In this document: piece by piece, positions 20,152 through 30,151 of the stretch
How the letters are laid out: each line of letters opens with the position of its first letter
Numbering within the stretch: position 1 is the stretch's first letter
Origin: Aureispira sp. CCB-QB1
Lineage (GTDB): Bacteria; Bacteroidota; Bacteroidia; Chitinophagales; Saprospiraceae
Reading direction: 5' to 3'
Length of the DNA stretch: 64,000 bases
Assembly: GCF_000724545.1 (NCBI RefSeq)
Contig: NZ_JHBV01000035.1
Coordinates: 53,896 to 117,895 of the forward strand
The notes under the pieces: generated by a model
Databases searched by the model: none
What the model was told of the DNA's origin: nothing
What the model saw: the letters and a program-made list of their open reading frames with translations, nothing else
Translations under genes and position numbers: made by a program

Positions 20152-20809
20152 ATATAAGTTGATTTAAGTCATGAGTTAAAAAAAGAGATAAAGATGTTTG
20201 CATTGAGACAATTCAAAAATATGGCTATAAACATTGGGTAGATCTTAAATGAACTTCTATTACCCCTTATTTTAAAAACAGCACTTTCAGGAGTAAAATA
20301 TATTTCCGAATAGCGCAAATTTTGTAGGTGTCAACTTGAGGTAATTTTTTTATGCAAGTTGATTTCTGCTACCAGTTGATTGCGTTTATAAAAACAAAAA
20401 AACATTTCCTGTCTCAAGCCCCAAATGACCATAACTATCTCCATGATAAATCCAAGTTACATAATCTTAGTCAAAAATAGTTAATTCTTTAAATACAATT
20501 AGGTGGTTAGGATTGGATTAATGGTCGTTTATCTCCTTTTCTAAATGGTGTGAAAGATTCTTATTTATAAATGCATTCAACGATTAATTAAGGAATTATT
20601 ATATTTAAGTAATCGTTCAAAAAAATGACAAGTACCACGCAGTAGCAGCAGAGCTGAAACTGCCTACTTCTTCGATTAACAGAAAATAATCTCATTTTTT
20701 GTTATTATTTTCTCTGACTACTTATTTAATATCTATTATGCAGCTGTAATATTTCTCTATAAAAAGTATTTTAAAGAAATGAAGTTTTTATTTGTAAAAC
20801 AGAATACTT
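20152..20809. other. Intergenic stretch with one repeat element
   Basis: No credible gene in either strand. The region is AT-rich. Positions 20606-20724 hold the MITE-like repeat listed separately; the remainder shows nothing that I can name. It separates divergent genes, so promoters for both should lie here, but no clean TAnnTTTG box stands out. Confidence 0.5.
20606..20724 (+). repeat. MITE-like element bounded by TAAGTA inverted ends
   Basis: The left end reads TAAGTAATCGTTCAAAAAAA. The right end, as reverse complement, reads TAAGTAGTCAGAGAAAATAA, an imperfect inverted repeat. The interior carries the dispersed core GTACCACGCAGTAGCAGC at about 20632-20649. A close relative of 128 bp lies at 60148-60275, with the same ends and the same core. 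No coding capacity. Confidence 0.65.
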
Positions 20810-21340
20810 ATGCCTAGTCCGATACTTGATGACGATAAATCAAAGAAAATATTATTAAAAGAGTTTTTTAGTGAAGATACCATTGGATTTATTCAATTAG
20901 AAATAGCAATTATTGGTATCATGCATGTACTTGTAGGTTTTCATGATGTACATGAGTTTTATGAATATATTGAGAGAGGGGAGATGTCACGAGTAGCAAC
21001 ATTTTTTTTACTACAAACCCAATATATAGGAGGCTTCTTGCTTTCTGGTCTTTCTCTACTTTTAGGAGTGTTTATTGTAAGAACTTTTTTTGAAGGTCTA
21101 GATATAAAAGGAGAGTCGATTATTTGGGGCGTATTTATTATTTCTTCGGTAGTAATGGTCATTTGTTTAACCTTGATTTTATGGAACCATCTAAGTTACT
21201 TAATAACAATTAACATACATCCTCAATTTATTATTCTTGTGTGCTGGACATTACCTTATTCCTTAGGATTAATAATTTGGAGTATCATGTTTTGGGGGAT
21301 TACCTTGCTCATAATGCCTAAAAAACATAATTTTTTATAG
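20810..21340 (+). CDS. Hypothetical integral membrane protein, four helices
   Basis: A 176-residue protein. After a charged N-terminal stretch (DDDKSKKILLKEFF) come four hydrophobic helices at about 28-46, 72-95, 103-125 and 140-168. A His/Glu-rich loop (VGFHDVHEFYEYIERGEM) lies after the first helix. I do not recognise the family and see no catalytic motif. It converges with the giant surface protein gene, and a strong bidirectional hairpin sits between them. Confidence 0.65.
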   Translation: MPSPILDDDKSKKILLKEFFSEDTIGFIQLEIAIIGIMHVLVGFHDVHEFYEYIERGEMSRVATFFLLQTQYIGGFLLSGLSLLLGVFIVRTFFEGLDIKGESIIWGVFIISSVVMVICLTLILWNHLSYLITINIHPQFIILVCWTLPYSLGLIIWSIMFWGITLLIMPKKHNFL

Positions 21341-21403
21341 GTAGCCATTTTATTGTATTATGATAATGCCTATGCTATGTTAGAGCTTTCTTATGAAAAA
21401 TAA

Positions 21404-21442
21404 AAAAGCCGTTACCCAATTTTTATTTAAGTAACGGCTTTT
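21404..21442. terminator. Bidirectional rho-independent terminator
   Basis: AAAAGCCGTTAC (21404-21415) pairs perfectly with GTAACGGCTTTT (21431-21442) around a 15-base loop, with A and T tracts on the two flanks. It serves the plus-strand membrane gene and the minus-strand giant gene that meet here. Confidence 0.85.
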
Positions 21443-21450
21443 ATTTTAAA

Positions 21451-24400
21451 CTAGAATTTATTTTTAATCACTTTAGCTATGTGAACATAACCTGTCTTTT
21501 TGTGGTAAACTCTGACCATGTAAGTTCCTGGTGGATATTCATTCAAGTCAGTAGGAATGTTATTCGTTCCCAAAACAGCTTGATGTTCTTTTACCTCAAT
21601 TAATTTACCCAAAACATCCATAACCTTTATTTCTAACATTTCTGCGTTTTCTGCTTCGTATTGATAGTACAGAACTCCATCAGTAGGGTTAGGATAGAAG
21701 TTATAAACCAGATTGCCTGTTTCGATGCTTAGCAATACAACATTAGAATAGGTAGATGTTCCGTCTAAATCGACTAGTTCTAAACGGTAGTAGTTGGGAC
21801 CTTTGAATGGATGAATATCATCAAAAGAATAATGCGTAGTTTCGGTTGATTGACCTTGGGCTTTGACCTGACCAATTTTTTCAAAATTAAACCCATCTTT
21901 ACTGCGCTCAATATTAAAGTAATCCGTGTTGTCCTCCGTTTCGGTTCCCCAAGTCAAGAAGTTAACTTTGTTGTTTGTTGTCCCGTCAAAGTAAAGCCAA
22001 TCTACAGGAAGCAAATCTATAGGTATTAAAATCAAACCAATCGAACCACCTGAGAAACTATTAATATTTTGTAGCTCTCCATAATTGACTCCATTAATAG
22101 TCGTCCCCAAAGGTCCTGTTAGGTGTAAACTGTCGTAAACAGGCGCATCGTAATTTGCACCTTCATTTTTGAAAAAGTACGAACCTAAAGGATAAGGATA
22201 TTTGTAAGTATATCCACAAGCAGGGTAGGTTGCCATCCAGTTAATAGCAGCTGTCTCAATGGCTACTCGTTCTGCGGGCTCATAGTAAAAACGTACATTA
22301 TAAGGGGCATTAACAGCACCACCGCCCAAATCTACATTCCAGCTACGCTCCATCTCAAAACGTTCTTCTCCTGGTGTCCAGCCTGTTGCACACGACGTAG
22401 GGGCAAAAGGTCCTTCGGACTCTTGATAATAACTAGTGGAATCCCATATCGTTACAAGAGGGAAACCTGGCATTGCTCCTGTCGTAATATCTCCTTGTAT
22501 AGAGAAAATAATATCGTCTCCAACAAAGAAATGATGCCACCCATTGTTATCCGTACAATAGGTATTGGTACTCGTACCATTCAAGGCATAAATATATTGT
22601 TTGACAGTTACAGTAATACTTGAATCCACAGTATTGCCACACAAACTTTCTCGACGTACATAGTACGTTGTAGTAGTATCCGTGACGATATTAATACTAT
22701 TTCCTGTGCCAACAAAACTACCTGTTCCATTAGGTCCCGTATACCAGTTGGTAACTGCACCTGTACCTGCAATCCCACCCGTGGCAACCAAGTTAACGGT
22801 TGTATTAGGGCAGAAACTGCCTGTTAATGGTGTGATGATAGGTGGAGTAGAAACGATAGGAGTCGTTATTATAATGCTAGCACTATCGGTACACCCTCGT
22901 GCATCTGTCACTGTGACAGCATTAAATCCTGGACACAAGTTAGCGGGGATAGCATTGGTATTACCATTTGACCAAAGGTAAGTATAAGGACCATTGCCAC
23001 CTGTAGTAATGGCTGTTGCGCTTCCTACACAAAGTAGAGAATCGCAGCCAGATTGAACAATGTTTGTCAAACTAATTGCTAATGGACTTGGTTCTGTTAT
23101 TGTAACTTGTGTAGAATCAGAACAACCAGCATTATCAAAAACGGTAACAGAATAAGTCCCTGCACAGAGATTAGTAGCTGTAGCTGTTGTTTGGTTGCTA
23201 GCAGCAGCATCCCATAAATAAGTGTATCCTGTAGTTACCGTACCTCCAATTCCTATAACTGTTGCTTGACCGTCACAAGCTGCATTACAACTTACATTAG
23301 TTGGAGGTAAGGTTGCTGCGGTCATTAGCAAACCATCGTCAACAAAGACGCTTGCAGTATCTGTACAGCCATTGGATCCTGTGATTGTTACCGTATAGGT
23401 GCCTGATGCTAGTCCAACTATCGTAGAATCTGTGCCGCCATTAGACCACAAGAATGTAAATGGTGGGACGCCACCTCCAGTCACAACTGCTGATGCTGTT
23501 CCATCGTTTGTACCAGAGCAGGTTAGAGGAGTAGAGACTGGATCTAAGATTGGATTGACAGTCGTCGTAATCATCACTTCTCCTTGGTTGTTACCACCTG
23601 CATTACCAAATCCACCATCAATTTGGATGACATAAGGTGTGTTTGGAGCTAATCCAGTGTATGTAAAGTTCCAGTTGATGGGTTGGACATCACAAGCCGT
23701 AAACGATTGACAGTCCACTAACGCAGAAGGATTGTTGTCACAAGGGGTTGCATCTTGGAATAGTGAAATGTTAAACCCATCTGTTGGGTTGATTCCCAAA
23801 AGACAGCTACCATTAATTTGACCATTCATAATGTGTAACGTAACATCGCTACCATTACAATCGGATTCAAAGTAGTAATAAACAGAATTTTCAGGATTAT
23901 CCCCTTCACTACATTCATCATAGCCAGGAGCACCACCAGAAATGTTTTCACCACCAGCACCTGAGGTATTCCAACAATAAGGAACATTAGGTAGCATAGG
24001 GACTAATAAAGCATCCAAACAGTTATCAAAACCACAGCCTTCAGAAATACAAATTTGATAATCTTCTCCATTATCGTCACCATCGTCATTGAATACTTGC
24101 AACCAAACCGTTGTGCCTGGAGCTGCTGCCACTTGGAAAGAAACATCGCTAGTCAGTCCTCCTTGGTCGCAGTCAATAGGCGTCAGACTACCACAAGTTC
24201 CTGTATAAGCAACTACGGTCAATTCAGAATAATCGCCAAAAGTTCCTCCAATCGCATCATCATTTCCTTCAATAACAGCATTACCAGAAGCTGGCATGGT
24301 AAATTGATACCAAGTTGCCCCACAGTTGCCACCACAACCTTGTGCATAAGCAGGATTGTAAGTAATGGTTGGATAACCATAATTGTTGGTTTGGAAGGTA

Positions 24401-27400
24401 CCTGCTCCATTTAGACACGACTCAGATTGAACAGGCAACGCAATAGCATTGTTACAGCTATCATTGCTAGGTTGTGGATCGCCTGCAACTCCTGTTCCAT
24501 AAGTTGGCATCATATCTATGATGTCGATATTGAAACTCCCTTCAATAACCAAGTTGGATCCATCGACTTGAATGAAGTATTGATTACCAGGAACAAGGCA
24601 GGTTGCTTCAATATTTTCTGTTACTAATGCCGTTGGCCAGTTGGAACTTTCAACCTCTGATAAGGTTCCTGTACAAGTATTATTAGAAGAAGCAAAAATG
24701 CGCACTTCTGGATCCATTCCTAAGATTAAATTGGTCGAAGTCACATTCATTTCTATTCGCCCAGATGGTGGGGCTGTGAATTGATACCAAACCGTATGTG
24801 TAGCATAGTTGCCAACTCCTGGCTCACCTACTTCTATATTAGCACAAATATTACTCTCATTGGTGCGAGTTTGCAAAGTACCTGTTGGTGTACCAAAGCT
24901 AAAGGCATCGCAAATGCCATTGTTGTATGGAGCATTGCTTGTACCTCCATCGTCATTGATTTGCAAGGTAAACCATCCATCTTCATCGCCAAGCAAACCA
25001 CCAGAACCATCAACTTGTAGATAATAAATGCGACCGCCTTCTAAGCAATCTATAGACAATTCTTCGTCTTTATTTAGGATGTCATAATCGCTATCTACTT
25101 CTAAGAAATTTCCTGTACAAGTATTATCATCAGAATAGTAGAGAGCCAATTGTAAATCAATTTCATCTCCTACATTGTTAGGGTCATTGTATCCATTAAT
25201 CGTAATGTTACCAGATGCTGGTGCGACAAAGGTAAACCAAGCCGTTTTTTCAATGCCAAAAGCTGACGGAGTTGGTTCTCCTGGTTCTGTATCCGAACAA
25301 AGGTTGGTATAATTGACATTATTGTTAATAGCGCCTCCATTCGGAACAGTTCCTAAGTTAACAGCATTACACAACATATTATAAGGAGGACGCAGCCCTT
25401 GACCATCATCTTGAATGTCAATTCTAAAATAACCCTCTTGATTTAAAAGAGAACCATCTACTTGTACGTAATAACGCTGCCCTGGATACAAACAAGTAAC
25501 ACTAACACTAGCATCAAAACTTGTTAGTGGATCGGCATCGCCATCTTCTAGTAAATTCATAGTACCTGTACAAAGCGTATTGCTAGATTCATAAACTGCT
25601 AATTGCAAATCAACAACATCCCCTAAACCTCCAGGATCTGCTGTAACGTTAACCGTCACTTCAGAAGTAGCATTTAGCCCAACGTGATTGGGAGCAACAA
25701 AGGAGAACCAAACGGTTTGTTCAATCGCAAAAGGATTGGGTTCACCCGCTTCGATGTCGGAGCAGAAATTGGAATAATCTACCCCATTATTGATCGCCCC
25801 TCCAACAGGAACAGTTCCTAGGTCAATGTAATCACAGATTAAGTCGTTTGTTGGAATTGGGACTGGAGTTGCAGGGGTTAAATTTAAATCAAAGTACCCT
25901 TGAACATTTAAAACAGAACCATCTACCATCAAGAAATACGTTTTGTTTTCTTCTAAACAGCGGACGTTCATAAATTCATTGAACAAGTCTAAAACAGAGT
26001 ATTCGCTAGTCATTTCAGTCAATGTTCCTGTACAACTATTGTTAGATGATTCAAAGACTGCTAGCTGTAGGTCTACCGCATCGGTTCCAAAAGGCCAAGG
26101 CAAGTCTGAGGTTGCTTGGATATCTAATGCAAAAGGTCCTCCTGTAGTTGGGGTTGTAAATGTATACCAAACGGTATTGTCGGTGCCAAATGCAGTTGGA
26201 TTAGGATCGCCCAAATCGTCTGCGCACAAATTGTGTTGGTTGGCAATACTGACAGGTCCTGCCCATGGGTTACCTAGTGGAATGGCACCACAAATCGTAT
26301 CATTAGGAGAAACAGGAATAGGGGGAATTTCGGTAATGGTAATGTCGAAATAACCTTCATGACCTTCTAGAAGAACAGGCGGTTCGCCATCAATTTGGAC
26401 ATAATAGGTATCGCCAGGAACCAAGCACCATAAGTCCATATCAACATCGTAGGTTAAATCGCTGCCACTTATTTCTTCAATCCAAGGTCCAGTACAGCTT
26501 GGAGATCGGTAAACAGCAATTTGCAAATTGATGGCATCAACGCCCCCAATTACAGGGTCGCTATTTAAATCAAAATTAACAGCTCCTGTCGATGGTGCGA
26601 CAAAGGTGTACCAAACAGTTTGATCTGCTGTAAAGTTAGACGGCTGTGGTTCTCCAACGGCATCCGCACAGAAGTTATTTTGAGAACCATGCAAAGGAGT
26701 AGGCGAAGTACCAACAGAACCTCCTGTTGGGTCTCCTAGTGCAATCGCATTACAAGGTTCATCGTTGGCGGCAGGCGGATCTTGAGGGTCTCCATAGACC
26801 TCTATATCAAAAACACCTTCTTGTAAGTCAGGGTCAATTAAAGAGCCTTCACCATCGACCATTATCCAATATTCACGCCCAGGAATCAAACAATCAACCC
26901 ACATGTCTTCGTCCCATACTACACCAATTCCATCGTGTTCTGATTTTATTTCAGTAGGAGTTCCTGTACAAACAGCACCTGTCAAATCATAAACGACAAC
27001 TTGTAAGTCAATTCTATCAGGGCTTAGTAAACCATAGTCGTTTAATCGAATTTCCACTTTTCCTGAAGGGGGAGCAATAAAGGTATACCAAATCCCTTGG
27101 TCATTTCCCCAGTTGGCAGGAATGGGTTCGAATAAATTATTGGCACAATAGTTATATTGACCTGTTAAACCAACGGTTCCTCCTGGCGCTGGTTGTCCTA
27201 GTGGAATGGCATCACAAATCAAATCATTGGGGGCAGGGAATTGACCACCATCAGTAATGGTTAAATCAAAAATACCATCAACATTCAAGGGCGAGCCATC
27301 GACCATTACCCAATAGTTTTCTCCTGGCGTCAAACAACGAACATCCATTTCTTCACCAAATAACCCTGGAGTATAATCACTGTAAATATGATTGAGTGTG

Positions 27401-28629
27401 CCAGTACAGGTTCCGTTACTAGTACCGTAAACAGCCAACTGCAAATCTACCGCATCGGTTCCTATAGGAAATGGAAGGTCGCTATCTGCATTGATGTAAA
27501 CGTGACCAGATGGTGGCGCTTGAAACATAAACCAAACTGTTTTGTCGGAGCCCCATGCCCCTGGATTGGGATCGTTGGTATTCGTAGCACAGACATTAGA
27601 GCGACTTAGATTTGGGGTGGCAACAGAGCCACCACTAGGAACAGTTCCTAGGTTTTCTGCATCACAGATTTCGTCTCCTGCTTGTTGAATTCCATTGTCA
27701 TTGATTTGCAGACCAAAAAAACCTTCTATTCCATTATTAGTAAGTAGTGTAAAAGCTTCCCCATCGACTAAAAGAAAATATGTAGTATTAGGTTGTAAGC
27801 AATTGATAGACATGTCTTCATCCCAGACAACCCCTGCTCCTTGATAATCTTCGGCTACTAAGCTAAGTGTACCACTACAAGTTCCGTTACTAGATTCGTA
27901 TAAGGCTAACTGTAAGTCTATGCCATCCCCACGATTTTGTGGATCGCTGTTCGCATCGAAGTCGATAACAGCTGCGGGCATTGGACCTGTTGTAAAACGA
28001 AACCAAACTCCTTGATCGTTATTACCTCCCCAAGGGTTAGGATCCCCAGCATTGCCTGCACAAAAATTACCATAGTTACTGAGGTTACTATTACCAACAG
28101 AACTATTAGAATTTAAGGTGCCTAAATTGATGGCATTACAAACTTGATCATAACCCGAACCAGGAGGGTAGGAGCCTGTTGCAGTAATGGTGAAGTTGAC
28201 ATTAGCGGTACTAGAACCGCCTACATTCAAATTATAAGTAATGGAATTGCCAGGAGTAGGCGTTGCAAAATTTTGGCAACGTTGTTCCAAGCAACTTTGA
28301 CTAACGACACAAGCAGTACCATCGTCTTCAAATGCTCTAAGGCAAACTTGTAGACTATTGGGATAACTGCTAGGGCAATTAAAGGTCTCGTTGTACTGTG
28401 TATTTGGAGGATTTGTAAAACAAATGCCTGCTCTAGGGTAGGTTGTATAGCCTTGTCCTGCTACCTCTACTCTCCAATGAGGTTCTGGAGCACCACCAAA
28501 AAAACCATCGGTACAAGTGGTGGTTGAGTTTCCGCTGTTGATTCGAACCGTAAGAGTTACTTGGGCAGATAAATTAGTACTAATTAAAAAAAGAAATGCA
28601 AAAAAAAAGTGTAGACATCTTAATTTCAT
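21451..28629 (-). CDS. Giant T9SS-exported repeat surface protein, 2392 residues
   Basis: I choose the ATG at 28627-28629, which starts a signal peptide (MKLRCLHFFFAFLFLISTNL, then SAQ); a longer frame to 28698 adds 23 unconvincing residues. After about 150 residues there are eight clear tandem modules of 120-145 residues, plus two divergent ones. Each begins ICDAI-x-LG or a variant, then a FCA-type Cys, a VWYTF strand, CTGTL, and CL-x-PG-x-x-Y-x-x-VDG. Three SprB-like repeats follow (GTYTVTITGSNGCTDTA type), then an Ig-like segment, and a C-terminal T9SS type A sorting domain (NFYPNPTDGVLYY to GTYMVRVYHKKTGYV). The protein should be exported by the gliding-linked secretion system and attached to the cell surface. 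An adhesin role in gliding or prey capture is inferred. Confidence 0.93.
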   Translation of the reverse strand: MKLRCLHFFFAFLFLISTNLSAQVTLTVRINSGNSTTTCTDGFFGGAPEPHWRVEVAGQGYTTYPRAGICFTNPPNTQYNETFNCPSSYPNSLQVCLRAFEDDGTACVVSQSCLEQRCQNFATPTPGNSITYNLNVGGSSTANVNFTITATGSYPPGSGYDQVCNAINLGTLNSNSSVGNSNLSNYGNFCAGNAGDPNPWGGNNDQGVWFRFTTGPMPAAVIDFDANSDPQNRGDGIDLQLALYESSNGTCSGTLSLVAEDYQGAGVVWDEDMSINCLQPNTTYFLLVDGEAFTLLTNNGIEGFFGLQINDNGIQQAGDEICDAENLGTVPSGGSVATPNLSRSNVCATNTNDPNPGAWGSDKTVWFMFQAPPSGHVYINADSDLPFPIGTDAVDLQLAVYGTSNGTCTGTLNHIYSDYTPGLFGEEMDVRCLTPGENYWVMVDGSPLNVDGIFDLTITDGGQFPAPNDLICDAIPLGQPAPGGTVGLTGQYNYCANNLFEPIPANWGNDQGIWYTFIAPPSGKVEIRLNDYGLLSPDRIDLQVVVYDLTGAVCTGTPTEIKSEHDGIGVVWDEDMWVDCLIPGREYWIMVDGEGSLIDPDLQEGVFDIEVYGDPQDPPAANDEPCNAIALGDPTGGSVGTSPTPLHGSQNNFCADAVGEPQPSNFTADQTVWYTFVAPSTGAVNFDLNSDPVIGGVDAINLQIAVYRSPSCTGPWIEEISGSDLTYDVDMDLWCLVPGDTYYVQIDGEPPVLLEGHEGYFDITITEIPPIPVSPNDTICGAIPLGNPWAGPVSIANQHNLCADDLGDPNPTAFGTDNTVWYTFTTPTTGGPFALDIQATSDLPWPFGTDAVDLQLAVFESSNNSCTGTLTEMTSEYSVLDLFNEFMNVRCLEENKTYFLMVDGSVLNVQGYFDLNLTPATPVPIPTNDLICDYIDLGTVPVGGAINNGVDYSNFCSDIEAGEPNPFAIEQTVWFSFVAPNHVGLNATSEVTVNVTADPGGLGDVVDLQLAVYESSNTLCTGTMNLLEDGDADPLTSFDASVSVTCLYPGQRYYVQVDGSLLNQEGYFRIDIQDDGQGLRPPYNMLCNAVNLGTVPNGGAINNNVNYTNLCSDTEPGEPTPSAFGIEKTAWFTFVAPASGNITINGYNDPNNVGDEIDLQLALYYSDDNTCTGNFLEVDSDYDILNKDEELSIDCLEGGRIYYLQVDGSGGLLGDEDGWFTLQINDDGGTSNAPYNNGICDAFSFGTPTGTLQTRTNESNICANIEVGEPGVGNYATHTVWYQFTAPPSGRIEMNVTSTNLILGMDPEVRIFASSNNTCTGTLSEVESSNWPTALVTENIEATCLVPGNQYFIQVDGSNLVIEGSFNIDIIDMMPTYGTGVAGDPQPSNDSCNNAIALPVQSESCLNGAGTFQTNNYGYPTITYNPAYAQGCGGNCGATWYQFTMPASGNAVIEGNDDAIGGTFGDYSELTVVAYTGTCGSLTPIDCDQGGLTSDVSFQVAAAPGTTVWLQVFNDDGDDNGEDYQICISEGCGFDNCLDALLVPMLPNVPYCWNTSGAGGENISGGAPGYDECSEGDNPENSVYYYFESDCNGSDVTLHIMNGQINGSCLLGINPTDGFNISLFQDATPCDNNPSALVDCQSFTACDVQPINWNFTYTGLAPNTPYVIQIDGGFGNAGGNNQGEVMITTTVNPILDPVSTPLTCSGTNDGTASAVVTGGGVPPFTFLWSNGGTDSTIVGLASGTYTVTITGSNGCTDTASVFVDDGLLMTAATLPPTNVSCNAACDGQATVIGIGGTVTTGYTYLWDAAASNQTTATATNLCAGTYSVTVFDNAGCSDSTQVTITEPSPLAISLTNIVQSGCDSLLCVGSATAITTGGNGPYTYLWSNGNTNAIPANLCPGFNAVTVTDARGCTDSASIIITTPIVSTPPIITPLTGSFCPNTTVNLVATGGIAGTGAVTNWYTGPNGTGSFVGTGNSINIVTDTTTTYYVRRESLCGNTVDSSITVTVKQYIYALNGTSTNTYCTDNNGWHHFFVGDDIIFSIQGDITTGAMPGFPLVTIWDSTSYYQESEGPFAPTSCATGWTPGEERFEMERSWNVDLGGGAVNAPYNVRFYYEPAERVAIETAAINWMATYPACGYTYKYPYPLGSYFFKNEGANYDAPVYDSLHLTGPLGTTINGVNYGELQNINSFSGGSIGLILIPIDLLPVDWLYFDGTTNNKVNFLTWGTETEDNTDYFNIERSKDGFNFEKIGQVKAQGQSTETTHYSFDDIHPFKGPNYYRLELVDLDGTSTYSNVVLLSIETGNLVYNFYPNPTDGVLYYQYEAENAEMLEIKVMDVLGKLIEVKEHQAVLGTNNIPTDLNEYPPGTYMVRVYHKKTGYVHIAKVIKNKF

Positions 28630-28789
28630 ATATCTAAAATTTAGTATTGCCAGTGGGGAGGACAATAGGACATTAGCAATAAATGGGGGGTGAATCATTA
28701 TTAAAGATAGAAAAAAAAGTAGATAAAGATTAAAAAAAGAATAAGGTTTGTGTTTTCATGCTTTTGATAATCTGTTAAATAGCTTGATT

Positions 28790-30115
28790 TTATCGAGCTA
28801 ATTCTATTAATACTTTTTTCTTTTTAATGCGTTGTTTATGAACGTTTTTAATGACTTGTTTAACCTTACTTTCGTGTACAGCAGCATAAGCTAAGTGTTC
28901 TTTTACAACAACCAATCCTAAGTCTTCTTTTTGAAGTCCTCCTTTTTTGAATAAAGTGCCAACAATGTCGAACTTATTAATTTTGTCTTTTTTTCCAGCA
29001 CTAATATAGAGTGTTTTCCAAGTTGGTTTCTGCAAAGGAAGAACCTTTTCTGGCAGTTCAATATATTCTATTGTTTCATCAATATAGGTTCTCCATGGCT
29101 TGTCCTGTTCCAAAATAAGATAAGCTGTTCCTGTTGCTTTCATCCGTGCTGTTCGACCATTTCTATGGATGAATTCTGCCTCGGTATGCGGTAGTTGATA
29201 ATGAATAATGTGTTGAATGGTTGGAATGTCTAAGCCCCTTGCTGCTAAATCTGTCGTAACAAGGATGTTGTGACTTCCATTTCTAAATTTGATTAGGGCT
29301 AATTCTCTGTCTTTTTGCTCCAAGCTACCATGAAATACATCGTGAATTATCCCCGCTCTAGAGAGCATCTGATGTACTCGTTCAACGGTTGTTTTTTGAT
29401 TGCAAAAGATAAGCGTTGCTTCCGAGCCAACATAGTTGACCAACTTCAAAAAATCGTTTTCTCGATGCGCACTAGTAGTTACCAAAGCTTTGGTGCTTAG
29501 AGCTTCAGCGTTTTTGTCAGCAAGAAAATTTAAGGTAGTATAGTCGTTTAGACCAACAAATTCAGGTACTTCTACAGCTGTAGTCGCAGATGTCAGATGT
29601 CGGCGTTGCAAATTAGACAAATGTTCGATAATAAAAGACATTTCCTTGGAAAAGCCTAATTCTAATGATTTATCAAATTCATCTAGAACAAGATGTTCAA
29701 TATTTTGAGTAGAAAAGCTTTCTCGCCGCAAATGATCTGCAATCCGACCAGGTGTTCCAACCAAAAGGGTTGGAGGAACTTGAAGGCTATTTAGTTCGGT
29801 TTGAATAGAGTGACCACCATAACAGCAGCTAACTTTGTATCCTGTCTGCATGTCCTTAAAAACTTGCGTAATTTGAAGCGCAAGCTCTCTTGAAGGCGTT
29901 AATATTAAAGCTTGAACCCCAAGCTCAGGTGCGTCGTTAAGTTGTTGTAAGAGTGCTACTAAAAAAGCAAGCGTTTTCCCAGATCCAGTAGGCGAGAGCA
30001 AGACAATGTTCGGAGCCTGTTGAGCTGTACGTTCCATTGCCTGTTGCATTTCGTTCAAAGCATCAATTTGCAACCGCTCAAGAATGTGTTTTGTTGTAAT
30101 TTTGTTCGATTTCAT
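28790..30115 (-). CDS. DEAD-box RNA helicase, DbpA-like
   Basis: A 441-residue protein from the ATG at 30113-30115. Motifs in order: PTGSGKT (42-48), PSRELALQ, TPGR, the motif II variant DEFD near residue 155 instead of DEAD, SAT, then ARGLDIP and HRNGRTAR in the second RecA domain. The last 75 residues (LYISAGKKDKINKFDIVG and following) resemble the DbpA RNA-binding domain that recognises helix 92 of 23S rRNA. A role in ribosome assembly is therefore likely. The longer upstream codons (MTCSIFIYLCA) are rejected because they overlap a promoter-like box. It lies just downstream of the 740-residue secreted protein gene on the same strand. Confidence 0.92.
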   Translation of the reverse strand: MKSNKITTKHILERLQIDALNEMQQAMERTAQQAPNIVLLSPTGSGKTLAFLVALLQQLNDAPELGVQALILTPSRELALQITQVFKDMQTGYKVSCCYGGHSIQTELNSLQVPPTLLVGTPGRIADHLRRESFSTQNIEHLVLDEFDKSLELGFSKEMSFIIEHLSNLQRRHLTSATTAVEVPEFVGLNDYTTLNFLADKNAEALSTKALVTTSAHRENDFLKLVNYVGSEATLIFCNQKTTVERVHQMLSRAGIIHDVFHGSLEQKDRELALIKFRNGSHNILVTTDLAARGLDIPTIQHIIHYQLPHTEAEFIHRNGRTARMKATGTAYLILEQDKPWRTYIDETIEYIELPEKVLPLQKPTWKTLYISAGKKDKINKFDIVGTLFKKGGLQKEDLGLVVVKEHLAYAAVHESKVKQVIKNVHKQRIKKKKVLIELAR

Positions 30116-30119
30116 AGCA

Positions 30120-30127
30120 CAAAGATA
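30120..30127 (-). promoter_or_regulatory. Candidate promoter -7 box for the helicase gene
   Basis: The minus strand reads TATCTTTG, then TGCT, then ATG. This is a TAnnTTTG box four bases from the start codon, the same geometry as before the ABC exporter at 12630, again suggesting a leaderless transcript. It sits in the 36 bp between the upstream gene's stop and this start. Confidence 0.45.
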
Positions 30128-30151
30128 TATAAATATTGAACAAGTCAATAG

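Noticed and set aside
21451..28629. Long plus-strand frames within the giant surface protein gene
   Set aside because: They mirror the repetitive modules of the minus-strand gene and show no domains of their own.
21451..28629. CRISPR-like regular repeats
   Set aside because: The periodicity is that of coding modules of about 400 bp, not short repeats with spacers; no CRISPR array seen elsewhere.
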